From Candidatus Woesearchaeota archaeon (GTDB taxonomy: Archaea > Nanobdellota > Nanobdellia > Woesearchaeales > JABIAG01), in assembly GCA_019323235.1 (NCBI GenBank), contig JAHWHN010000001.1, positions 1-18,918 of the forward strand: DNA of 18,918 nt, read 5' to 3'. The translations under genes were made by a program, and so were the position numbers. Shown in pieces: positions 1 through 6,379 of this stretch. The notes under the pieces are model-generated. The model had not been told where the DNA came from. It did no database searches and worked only from the letters and a program-made list of their open reading frames with translations. Position 1 is the first letter of the stretch. The number at the start of each line of letters is the position of its first letter.

Positions 1-707
1 AATTTTTCATTTTTCAAGTTTGTAATTACTTGGCCCTTTTTTTTCCTAACTATTCTTGCAGCTAAATTAGAAAATCCGCCGCCCGATGGAATTAAATAGC
101 TAGACCTACACAAATATACAAAATCTTCATCAGGTATTTGGTAATCTTGAACTGAAACTATAAATCCTGACTTTTCGAATAATTTTCCGATTGCTTTAAT
201 ATAAATTTCATCTTTATGGTTATCTATGCTTTGGCCACCACCTGCAACTATTTTTATTTTTTTTAATCCTTTAGGAATTAATGGTATAATTTCTTTATAA
301 TAACTTAATGGTTTTACGTAATGTCCAGCTTTACGAAAAAAATTTTTTTGTTCTTTTAGCATTTCCTTTACAGTATATCTTGATTGATTTATTACCTCTC
401 CAACCCTTAAATTAACCACTACCTCATGTTTTTCTGGATTATTATTTAATTCATATTCATCTACAATCTTCATCATTAAATCTAAATTACCTTGTTCTCT
501 TGTAGCATTCATATATTTTGATACAATTGAATCAGGATATTTTTTAGAGTAAATTTCATCAAAGTCAATATCAAAACGTTGTTTTTTCATAGTCATATCA
601 GCTAATCTATACATAATCCATTTTTTTTGAAGATCTAAGTCATAAGATTTTTTTAAATTAGATTTTTTAATTTTTTTAATAAATTTAGTAATTATTTTTT
701 TAATCAT
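1..707 (-). CDS. Putative glycosyltransferase, fucosyltransferase-like (3' end outside window)
   Basis: I translated this frame directly; it starts at ATG 705-707 and stays open for 235 codons to the left edge, so the C-terminus is missing. The first 20 residues are very Lys-rich (MIKKIITKFIKKIKK), as in many membrane-associated glycosyltransferases. Around residues 97-106 there is VVVNLRVGEV, which looks like the strand-Arg-Gly-Asp/Glu element seen in fucosyltransferase-like GT-B enzymes. Residues 151-157 read IKIVAGG, and residues 192-224 carry PDEDFVYLCRSS followed by PSGGGFSNLAARIV, which resembles the acidic and SxGGFS nucleotide-sugar-binding end of that fold. The start overlaps the stop of the upstream gene by 8 nt (ATGATTAA), so the two are probably co-transcribed and translationally coupled. 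The family assignment is by motif feel only; the fold could be another GT-B class. Confidence 0.6.
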   Translation of the reverse strand, partial: MIKKIITKFIKKIKKSNLKKSYDLDLQKKWIMYRLADMTMKKQRFDIDFDEIYSKKYPDSIVSKYMNATREQGNLDLMMKIVDEYELNNNPEKHEVVVNLRVGEVINQSRYTVKEMLKEQKNFFRKAGHYVKPLSYYKEIIPLIPKGLKKIKIVAGGGQSIDNHKDEIYIKAIGKLFEKSGFIVSVQDYQIPDEDFVYLCRSSYLIPSGGGFSNLAARIVRKKKGQVITNLKNEK

Positions 708-1377
708 TATTTTTATTTTTAATATTATCATCAAAAGTATAACCAAAAAGTTCGATATCGCGTTTGTAGAATTCTTCAACCTTTTTTTTGGTTTCTTCGT
801 TGTAGTATTTTTGGTAATCCTTAACAGGTTCAAAATTTCCTTTTAAACGGTCAATAGACATAATACCTTCTTTCTCACAAAGTTTTTTTAAGTCTTGTTT
901 TAAATTTTCATATTTGATTATTTCATCAACTATAATTTCTCCTTTATCATTAGAAATAAAATATGTCTGATCGAATCTGAGAAATTCGCCACCCCTACCT
1001 AAACAATCAACATACTTATCAAAACTAACATGGGGATTCTCAATATCATTATATCTCCTAACAAGTCTTTCCCATGGGTTACTTACAACTGCAAAAGAAG
1101 TTTTATTCTCAGGAAGGCCTTCTTCTTTTAATTTTTTAAAAGGAATTAATATAGTATAATTCAAATTTTTGATTTCTTGAACTGCATTAAAATGAATTGG
1201 AACAAAGAAAAGTTTTTTATTTTTCAAAGGATTTGTTTTAAATAGTGGGTTAATTTGAGATAGAACTTCATCTCTAGCCTCTTTAAATTTTACAATCCAG
1301 CCCACAAATTGTTTTCCTCCAAATAAAAACATAATTGCAGCCATAATAACCAATATTTCTGAAACACCAAATCCCAT
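700..1377 (-). CDS. TatA-like N-terminal helix fused to a P-loop-less sulfotransferase domain
   Basis: Residues 1-45 look like a TatA/Hcf106 translocase subunit: a short MGFGVSEI start, one hydrophobic helix, the hallmark LFGGK turn at 18-22, then a charged amphipathic helix. From about residue 55 the protein instead matches the Sulfotransfer_2 type: IHFNAVQEIK (61-70), FAVVSNPWERLVRRY (95-109), IKYENLKQDL (154-163) and the closing YYNEETKKKVEEFYKRDIELFGY (described as YY 191-192 through Y213). Two things argue against normal catalysis. The 5'-phosphosulfate P-loop that should precede residue 60 is absent, and the 3'-phosphate pair expected as R and S eight residues apart is S99 and R107. It may be an inactive, membrane-anchored scaffold or a fusion remnant. 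It has its own TATA-like box, appears leaderless and overlaps the next gene by 8 nt. Domain calls are by motif; function is unknown. Confidence 0.8.
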   Translation of the reverse strand: MGFGVSEILVIMAAIMFLFGGKQFVGWIVKFKEARDEVLSQINPLFKTNPLKNKKLFFVPIHFNAVQEIKNLNYTILIPFKKLKEEGLPENKTSFAVVSNPWERLVRRYNDIENPHVSFDKYVDCLGRGGEFLRFDQTYFISNDKGEIIVDEIIKYENLKQDLKKLCEKEGIMSIDRLKGNFEPVKDYQKYYNEETKKKVEEFYKRDIELFGYTFDDNIKNKNND

Positions 1378-1399
1378 TTTATAATATGGAGTGAGTCTG

Positions 1400-1409
1400 T
1401 TTATTAAAA
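1400..1409 (-). promoter_or_regulatory. TATA box (TTTTAATAAA) for the TatA-sulfotransferase gene
   Basis: On the minus strand TTTTAATAAA ends 22 nt before the ATG at 1377. That spacing puts the expected archaeal start site at or next to the ATG, so the transcript would be leaderless. No Shine-Dalgarno is visible in the 22-nt gap. Confidence 0.5.
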
Positions 1410-1464
1410 GTTTTCTAATTTAGCTTCTTTTAAGTAGTTTAACTATAAAATAAAAACAATAAAG

Positions 1465-1473
1465 TTTATAATA
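1465..1473 (+). promoter_or_regulatory. TATA box (TTTATAATA) for the operon starting at 1527
   Basis: TTTATAATA lies about 54-62 nt before the ATG at 1527, so a start site near 1495 would leave a leader of roughly 30 nt. That leader contains AAAGGAT at 1511-1517, nine bases before the ATG, a plausible ribosome binding site. The 149-nt gap between 1377 and 1527 thus holds two divergent promoters. Confidence 0.45.
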
Positions 1474-1526
1474 ATTATATCTTTATTAGAATAATAGTGT
1501 TAAAAAGTTTAAAGGATATTTTGTAA

Positions 1527-2348
1527 ATGCCAGTCTCTCTAAAAAACTATCTGAAAAAATTAATCAGAAAAACAAAAGAAAATAAATCTAGATTATCATT
1601 TTTCCTTGAATATTATTATTTCATTTTATTATTTTTTAAAAAACAAAATAAAAAAAATAATTCAAATAAAAAAATAGCGGCGATTGTTCTTAGTTGGAAA
1701 AGACCGAAAAATCTTCCATTTGTTATTTATGGATTAAAAAAGCAATCGTGTATTGATAAAATTATAATATTACATAACCATCCATCAAAAAGGTGGATTC
1801 CTAGATGCAAAAATATCTTTTTTGAAGAAAATCATGGTTGCATAATTAGGCATAAATACGCTGCAGAAATAGAAGGATTTGATTATTTTTTATTTAGTGA
1901 TGATGATCTTATGCTCAAACATGATGTTTCAAAAGTAATTCTTAACGCAATTAATTTATATGGCGAAGAAAGTATGTATGGTTTTTTTGGACAAAAACTT
2001 AATTTGAAATCAACAAAACCGTATTCTCAAGGCACCCCTATAAATTCTATAAGTAGAGATTTTGTAGATATTATTAAAGGCAGACTTCATATTATATCCA
2101 AAGAAGGAATAAAGGAAATGACTAACTCAAATTTAGATACGCCTGCATTATTATCTGAAGACGATATTCGTGCAAATATAATATTACAAATGAAATTTAA
2201 TAAAGCAAATATTTTATTACCTCTTCATAAGAATCCAATTGACTTACAAAAAAAACACGCGCTTGAAAGACGTAAAAACCACCTTTTATTAAGAGATGAG
2301 GCAATTCTAGATGGTATAAAAATGGGTTGGAGTCCTATTAGACCATAA
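1527..2348 (+). CDS. GT-A fold glycosyltransferase (GT2/GT64-like)
   Basis: This 273-aa protein looks like a nucleotide-sugar glycosyltransferase of the GT-A fold. Residues 1-48 are basic with a hydrophobic stretch near 24-37 (FFLEYYYFILLFF), suggesting peripheral or single-pass membrane association with the catalytic part in the cytoplasm. The core begins at KKIAAIVLSWKRP (48-60), has the second strand KIIILHN (78-84), and the metal/nucleotide site FSDDDLM at 123-129 with DDD 125-127. The LSEDDIRAN element near 210 is a likely acceptor-side or base-bearing loop. The ATG is supported by AAAGGAT nine bases upstream. It is followed after 26 nt by the beta-propeller gene, so the two probably share a transcript. 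Donor and acceptor cannot be told from sequence; GT2 versus exostosin-type GT64 is unresolved. Confidence 0.75.
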   Translation: MPVSLKNYLKKLIRKTKENKSRLSFFLEYYYFILLFFKKQNKKNNSNKKIAAIVLSWKRPKNLPFVIYGLKKQSCIDKIIILHNHPSKRWIPRCKNIFFEENHGCIIRHKYAAEIEGFDYFLFSDDDLMLKHDVSKVILNAINLYGEESMYGFFGQKLNLKSTKPYSQGTPINSISRDFVDIIKGRLHIISKEGIKEMTNSNLDTPALLSEDDIRANIILQMKFNKANILLPLHKNPIDLQKKHALERRKNHLLLRDEAILDGIKMGWSPIRP

Positions 2349-2374
2349 TTACAAAAAAATAAAGTATTATTAAA

Positions 2375-3289
2375 ATGAAAGAGTTAATTAAAAGGATAAT
2401 TATATCAAGAACGTGTAAATGGAAAAAGAATAAACTCCTCTCTAAATATTTTGATAAGATTGTAAAACCACTTGAATTTAGATATAAATTCAACCCTAGT
2501 TTCTATATTGATGATGATGTAAAAATAATGGCATTTAGAGTTATTAAAAATGGGAAAAAAATATCCTCATATGTTTATATAGAAGATAAAAAAGATAAAA
2601 GTTTGATAAATATTTCAAAAGAGTTTGTTAGTAAATTAGGAGTTAGACAACTTATTGACCCAAAAGTTACGTTACTTAATGATGGCATATATCTTACTTT
2701 TAACACAGGTTGGAGTCCTGATGGTAATGACATATTTATTATGAAAATATATTCTGAACAAGAAAGTCCAAAAAAAATAATCTATAGGGGAAGGCTGAAA
2801 TATGAACGAAATTGGTCATTCTTTTCTAAAGACGGCGAATTATATGCACTTTATTGGTTAAATCCTTTGAAAATACTAAGATTGAAAGAAAAAAGAAATC
2901 ATGAATGGGAGTTTGAAGATTATTATTCTGATAATAAAATTAATAAAAATATTCCTGAAGATATTACTATTGGTACACAACTATGCCTTAAAGATAATAA
3001 ATATTATTTTGTGGCCCATGAAAAAATCAAAATGAAAAATAAAAAGATTTATTTTGGAAGACCTGCATTATTTGATTTTGAAAATAAAAAAATTATTTTT
3101 GGTAAAAAAATGTTGATACATTCTTTTCTAAGTTTGTTGGGTAATAAATTTAAAACAAATGGGAATTTATTATCATGCACTTATTTTTCAGGGATTCAAA
3201 TAAAAGGCAATAAAATAATACTGGGTTATGGTGTTAATGATATAGAAACAAGATTTTGTCAATTGAATATAGATAGTTTTTTAGAATAA
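2375..3289 (+). CDS. Beta-propeller protein resembling GH130/GH43-type glycoside hydrolases
   Basis: I do not recognise this 304-aa protein with certainty. It has no signal peptide. It shows regularly spaced strand-turn motifs typical of a five-bladed propeller: FNPSFYIDDD (39-48), LIDPKVTLLNDGIYLTFNTG (93-112), YERNWSFFSKDGELYALYW (143-161), then GRPALFDFENKKIIFG, and finally KIILGYGVNDIETRF with GYGVND at 284-289. Proteins with the ERNW/ENW, DP and yGxND elements occur in polysaccharide loci as GH130-like phosphorylases or putative mannoside-processing enzymes, so a role in glycan trimming or sugar transfer is an inference. It sits 26 nt after a glycosyltransferase and converges on the next gene with an 8-nt gap. 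A catalytic carboxylate cannot be assigned with confidence. Confidence 0.6.
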   Translation: MKELIKRIIISRTCKWKKNKLLSKYFDKIVKPLEFRYKFNPSFYIDDDVKIMAFRVIKNGKKISSYVYIEDKKDKSLINISKEFVSKLGVRQLIDPKVTLLNDGIYLTFNTGWSPDGNDIFIMKIYSEQESPKKIIYRGRLKYERNWSFFSKDGELYALYWLNPLKILRLKEKRNHEWEFEDYYSDNKINKNIPEDITIGTQLCLKDNKYYFVAHEKIKMKNKKIYFGRPALFDFENKKIIFGKKMLIHSFLSLLGNKFKTNGNLLSCTYFSGIQIKGNKIILGYGVNDIETRFCQLNIDSFLE

Positions 3290-3297
3290 ATGAATTC

Positions 3298-4383
3298 TCA
3301 TTGAGTATTATCTTCTACCCACTTTTTATATTTATTTGAAACAACTATGAACTTATCATCTATTAATTGATTTATATTTTCTAATTTTTTTGAATTTTTA
3401 GTTTTAAGATTGATTAATGGATTTTTATACATTACTTCTGCATATTTTTTATAATCTACCGAATCACCGCAATATTGTTTTTCTTTTAATGCGTCATCAA
3501 TTTTTTCTTTAAAATTTTCTGTGAATTTATAATGTAAAAGAACTGTGCTTACATCAGCAATCACTCCTCTATTAGAGAAATGCTGATGTCTTAAAGGTCT
3601 TAAAATAGAATTATTAAATAGAAGGGGCATTTTCGTTAACCATACCCCTTTGGCATCAAACAAAGTTTTTCTAATTCCACCTTCAAGATATAATATGCTC
3701 TTATTTAGAATTTTATCATATTTAAAACCATGAGGACACATTCCTTCAAGAGGAAATTTTTTAAAATCTGAAACATCATAAAGATTATAAGATGCAAGAG
3801 GTATTTTTTTTTCGGGTATTTTTTCCTGGAACATATCAAGCATTTGAGCTACAACAACATTGGCACCTTGTTTATTGAGATATTCTAAAAATTTAGATAG
3901 TGGAATTTTCTCTGAATAAGGATAATTCCATAATTCATCTATGTCTGCAGTCAGACTCCATTTGTCTTCTGCAAAACGTTTCACTAGGCACCTTCTAAGA
4001 AAAATATTATTTCCCTTGAAAGGAACATTTGTTTTTAAAATAGTTATATTTTTGTGTTTTTTTGCAATCTCAATTGTTTTGTCTTTAGACCCATTATCTA
4101 GAAATACAATGTGTTTAAAACCCAATCTTCGATAATGTTCAATAAAATCCTTAATCCAAGTTTCACCATCTCTCACTAAGCAAAGAACTATTGCTTCATT
4201 TTTCCTATATTTTATTTCGTTTTTACCATGAATAATCTTGGTATTAATATACATATAATTATAATATCTATCATTTTCATTAAATTTATTTTTTATTTTA
4301 AATTTAATATATTTATTTCTCAAATTTATTTTAATATCGCCATATTTCTTTTTAAAATTAGACAAAGTATTTTTAATTAACAT
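3298..4383 (-). CDS. Glycosyltransferase family 2 / GT92-like (Glyco_tranf_2_4 type)
   Basis: With the start at ATG 4381-4383 the protein has 361 residues. The frame remains open for 46 more codons upstream, but that part lies inside the preceding gene; the ATG at 4383 sits one base after its stop, with GGAG a dozen bases upstream, and fits a normal junction. Residues 1-60 are strongly basic. The catalytic core begins at EAIVLCLVRDGETWIKDFIEHYRRLGF (roughly 63-89), continues with HIVFLDNGSKDKT (91-103), and has the DxD-type motif TADIDELW at 146-152. This is the arrangement of PF13704/GT92 enzymes, which add a single sugar to a glycan. It forms a two-gene unit with the GT-A gene upstream and converges with the propeller gene. 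Sugar and linkage are unknown. Confidence 0.8.
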   Translation of the reverse strand: MLIKNTLSNFKKKYGDIKINLRNKYIKFKIKNKFNENDRYYNYMYINTKIIHGKNEIKYRKNEAIVLCLVRDGETWIKDFIEHYRRLGFKHIVFLDNGSKDKTIEIAKKHKNITILKTNVPFKGNNIFLRRCLVKRFAEDKWSLTADIDELWNYPYSEKIPLSKFLEYLNKQGANVVVAQMLDMFQEKIPEKKIPLASYNLYDVSDFKKFPLEGMCPHGFKYDKILNKSILYLEGGIRKTLFDAKGVWLTKMPLLFNNSILRPLRHQHFSNRGVIADVSTVLLHYKFTENFKEKIDDALKEKQYCGDSVDYKKYAEVMYKNPLINLKTKNSKKLENINQLIDDKFIVVSNKYKKWVEDNTQ

Positions 4384-4384
4384 A

Positions 4385-5329
4385 TCAATAATTATTCTCC
4401 AAAATTTCTTTTTTATATTCTTTAATTGTTTTAGCAAGAAGCATTTTACCCGGAAGACCACTTTTTTCATATTCATTAATCCATTTTTCTGCTTCTGATG
4501 AAAATATATATCTTCTATCAAACTTATATACTGATTTAAAGCAATGTAATATTTTAAGATCTTCTAGATCTCCCCATGAATTATATATTTCATCAAGATA
4601 TTCAACTTTAACGTTGGCATTTATACAAGATAGTGCAAGAGCTCCTTGTTCAATTGGCCAATCTATAAGAACTTTCTTTTTTGATTTGAGTATTTTTAAT
4701 TTTAATAATTTTTTAAAAATTTCCATATTCTCTATAATTCTTCTAAATTTCCAATGATTAAATAAAGAATAAGTAAATGCAATAGAATTTTTTCGTATTT
4801 TTAATACTGTCTCTGATGTAGCTAAAAACACTCCTGAATTAAACATTGGATACTCTTCTTTTCCTTCAAAAATTACTTTTTTCTTTTGACTATCTTTACA
4901 ATATTCATCAACAAGTTTATCAAAATTAACAAAATTACCTCTATCAGTTTTACCTCCTCGCCTACATAAGAAATCTACATTATTTTTCTTTATTGGATCA
5001 AGAATATTATCTAAATGTCTAAGAACTATGGTGTCACAATCCATAAATATTAAAATATCATATTCTGAAGGGTCAATAGCATAAAATGCGTTTAATTTTG
5101 AGGTATGAGGTATAGCCCCCAACTTTGGCATTGTTTTAAAATTTATAGGAGGGAAGTGTTTTTTAAAAAAATTGATTTCTTTATTATCTAATGATTCTGC
5201 ATTAGTAATTAATGTAACTTGAATGCCACTTAATTCTCCTGCATTTTTTCTAAAACTAAATAATAATAATTTTACTTGATTTAGAAATTTTTCATTATTT
5301 TCACAAACTAATGCTAAACATACTTTCAA
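4385..5329 (-). CDS. GT-A fold glycosyltransferase (GT8-like), TTG start
   Basis: A 314-aa GT-A enzyme. The N-terminal strand MKVCLALVCENNEKFLNQV leads into the nucleotide-binding half; the DxD motif is FMDCDT (95-100, DCD 97-99) followed by a conserved I-V-L stretch; EYPMFNSGVFLAT carries the FNSG loop typical of GT8-like enzymes; IDWPIEQGALAL and KILHCFKS supply the later acceptor and diphosphate-binding loops. The start codon is TTG (5327-5329), chosen because an excellent Shine-Dalgarno sits five bases before it and the protein begins exactly at the first beta strand. The gene leads a two-gene unit with the GT2 gene one base downstream and is divergent from the fucosyltransferase-like gene at 5460. 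Substrate cannot be told. Confidence 0.78.
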   Translation of the reverse strand: MKVCLALVCENNEKFLNQVKLLLFSFRKNAGELSGIQVTLITNAESLDNKEINFFKKHFPPINFKTMPKLGAIPHTSKLNAFYAIDPSEYDILIFMDCDTIVLRHLDNILDPIKKNNVDFLCRRGGKTDRGNFVNFDKLVDEYCKDSQKKKVIFEGKEEYPMFNSGVFLATSETVLKIRKNSIAFTYSLFNHWKFRRIIENMEIFKKLLKLKILKSKKKVLIDWPIEQGALALSCINANVKVEYLDEIYNSWGDLEDLKILHCFKSVYKFDRRYIFSSEAEKWINEYEKSGLPGKMLLAKTIKEYKKEILENNY

Positions 5330-5334
5330 AATAT

Positions 5335-5341
5335 ATCCCCC
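5335..5341 (-). promoter_or_regulatory. Shine-Dalgarno (GGGGGAT) fixing a TTG start
   Basis: A G-rich GGGGGAT on the minus strand stands out in this AT-rich sequence and lies five bases before TTG 5327-5329. It is the reason for preferring that non-ATG start. Confidence 0.65.
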
Positions 5342-5382
5342 GAAAATGATTAAATAATACTATTTATCGAGATTGCTCACTT

Positions 5383-5392
5383 AATTTATATG
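5383..5392 (-). promoter_or_regulatory. TATA-like box (CATATAAATT) for the 5329 gene
   Basis: CATATAAATT on the minus strand would place transcription start near 5362, giving a leader of about 30 nt that contains the GGGGGAT ribosome site. The 130-nt gap 5330-5459 therefore carries two divergent promoters. Confidence 0.4.
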
Positions 5393-5422
5393 TTTTTCGT
5401 ATTGTAAATATTCATAACATTT

Positions 5423-5440
5423 AATAATATTTATAAAACT
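5423..5440 (+). promoter_or_regulatory. TATA promoter (TTTATAAA at 5430-5437), leaderless
   Basis: AATAATATTTATAAAACT contains a consensus archaeal TATA box whose first T is 30 nt before ATG 5460, so the predicted transcript begins at the start codon. The same 18 bases occur again before the next gene at 6344-6361. No Shine-Dalgarno is present. Confidence 0.7.
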
Positions 5441-5459
5441 ATCATTTAATCTAAATTTA

Positions 5460-6335
5460 ATGTTATTTACACCTAAAGAGAAAATTATAAAATATGTTGA
5501 AGTTAGGCCTAATTCTTATTCTGGTTTAGGTAATAGAATTAAGTGTTTGGTCAGTGGTATGTTAATTGCAGATAAATTAAATGCAAAAATATTATTAAAT
5601 TGGAATAAGTCTAAAGGTTGCAATTGCTCATTCAAAGAATTATTTGAGAATGAATTCTATCTTATTAATGATACTTTTTTATTTAGTTTTTTAAGAAAAT
5701 TTAAGTTTTTAAGAAAGAACAACTTAAACACTATATCTATGAATACTTGGAGATTGCTTTTATTTTCAGACATTTCAAAATATTATGGTAATATGAAAGT
5801 TTTAAAAGAAGATATAATTGATTTTAAGTATGAAAAAATTCCAATTAGCAAAAGGGTGGAAATATTAAAGTATCTTAGTCAGCTTAAACCTAAAAAAAAC
5901 ATAAAAGATGAAGCAGAAAGATTTTCAAAGAAAATAAGTGAAAATACTATTTATTTTGCTATAAGATCCTGGGCTGATTGCCCAACTAAAAAGAGAAAAA
6001 ATTTCCAATTTAGAAGAATATTTAAAATAATGGATTTATTTCCATCTTCAAATTTTTACATTTCATGTGACTCTGATGAAGTTTTAAAGAAAATTGTTGA
6101 TAAATACGGTTCAAGAATATTATATTATCCTCATAAGGCAACGATTGGAGATCGTAATTCAAAAAAAGGAATCCAAGAAGCTTTAATAGAAATTCTTATT
6201 TTATCGAAGAGTAAAAAGATCTTTGCAACTAAGTCAAGTACTTTTTCAGAGGTTGCTTGGTGGTTTGGTGGTTGTAAAGCAAAGGTTTTCATCATAGAAG
6301 ATTATTTTAATAATCAATTCAATAATTATATTTAA
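5460..6335 (+). CDS. Fucosyltransferase-like GT-B glycosyltransferase
   Basis: A 291-aa cytosolic protein of the fucosyltransferase-like type. Near the N-terminus YVEVRPNSYSGLGNRIKCL holds the GLGNR loop (22-26) that opens this superfamily. The central part has FAIRSWADCP (166-175), matching the R-S/T-W or HxRxGD donor-phosphate motif, and FYISCDSDEVLKKI (199-212). The C-terminal element runs GIQEALIEILILSKSKKIF then SSTFSEVAWWFGG (259-271), the typical E-x-L-x-L-S-K and S-x-F-S-x-x-A signature. The TATA spacing supports ATG 5460 and a leaderless message. It stands alone as a transcription unit, 44 nt before another leaderless gene. Fucose as donor is inferred from the family; related enzymes use other GDP- or UDP-sugars. 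Confidence 0.8.
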   Translation: MLFTPKEKIIKYVEVRPNSYSGLGNRIKCLVSGMLIADKLNAKILLNWNKSKGCNCSFKELFENEFYLINDTFLFSFLRKFKFLRKNNLNTISMNTWRLLLFSDISKYYGNMKVLKEDIIDFKYEKIPISKRVEILKYLSQLKPKKNIKDEAERFSKKISENTIYFAIRSWADCPTKKRKNFQFRRIFKIMDLFPSSNFYISCDSDEVLKKIVDKYGSRILYYPHKATIGDRNSKKGIQEALIEILILSKSKKIFATKSSTFSEVAWWFGGCKAKVFIIEDYFNNQFNNYI

Positions 6336-6343
6336 TTACTTGC

Positions 6344-6361
6344 AATAATATTTATAAAACT
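6344..6361 (+). promoter_or_regulatory. TATA promoter (TTTATAAA at 6351-6358), leaderless
   Basis: The 18-nt AATAATATTTATAAAACT is identical to the element at 5423-5440 and sits 29 nt (box start to A of ATG) before 6380. It begins only nine bases after the preceding stop, so this gene has its own promoter even though it is close behind its neighbour. Confidence 0.7.
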
Positions 6362-6379
6362 TTAATTTCTAAGTCTATT

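Noticed and set aside
3941..4135. 64-aa plus-strand ORF
   Set aside because: Lies wholly inside the GT2 gene on the other strand, has no ribosome site or promoter, and resembles no protein; a shadow frame.
4384..4521. 46-codon N-terminal extension of the GT2 gene
   Set aside because: It would overlap the upstream gene by 137 nt; the ATG at 4383, one base past the upstream stop and preceded by GGAG, is a better start.
5430..5437. TTTATAAA as a bacterial -10 box
   Set aside because: There is no TTGACA-like -35 at 16-18 nt, and the constant 29-31 nt distance to the ATG across several genes fits archaeal TBP sites. A bacterial origin is not fully excluded.
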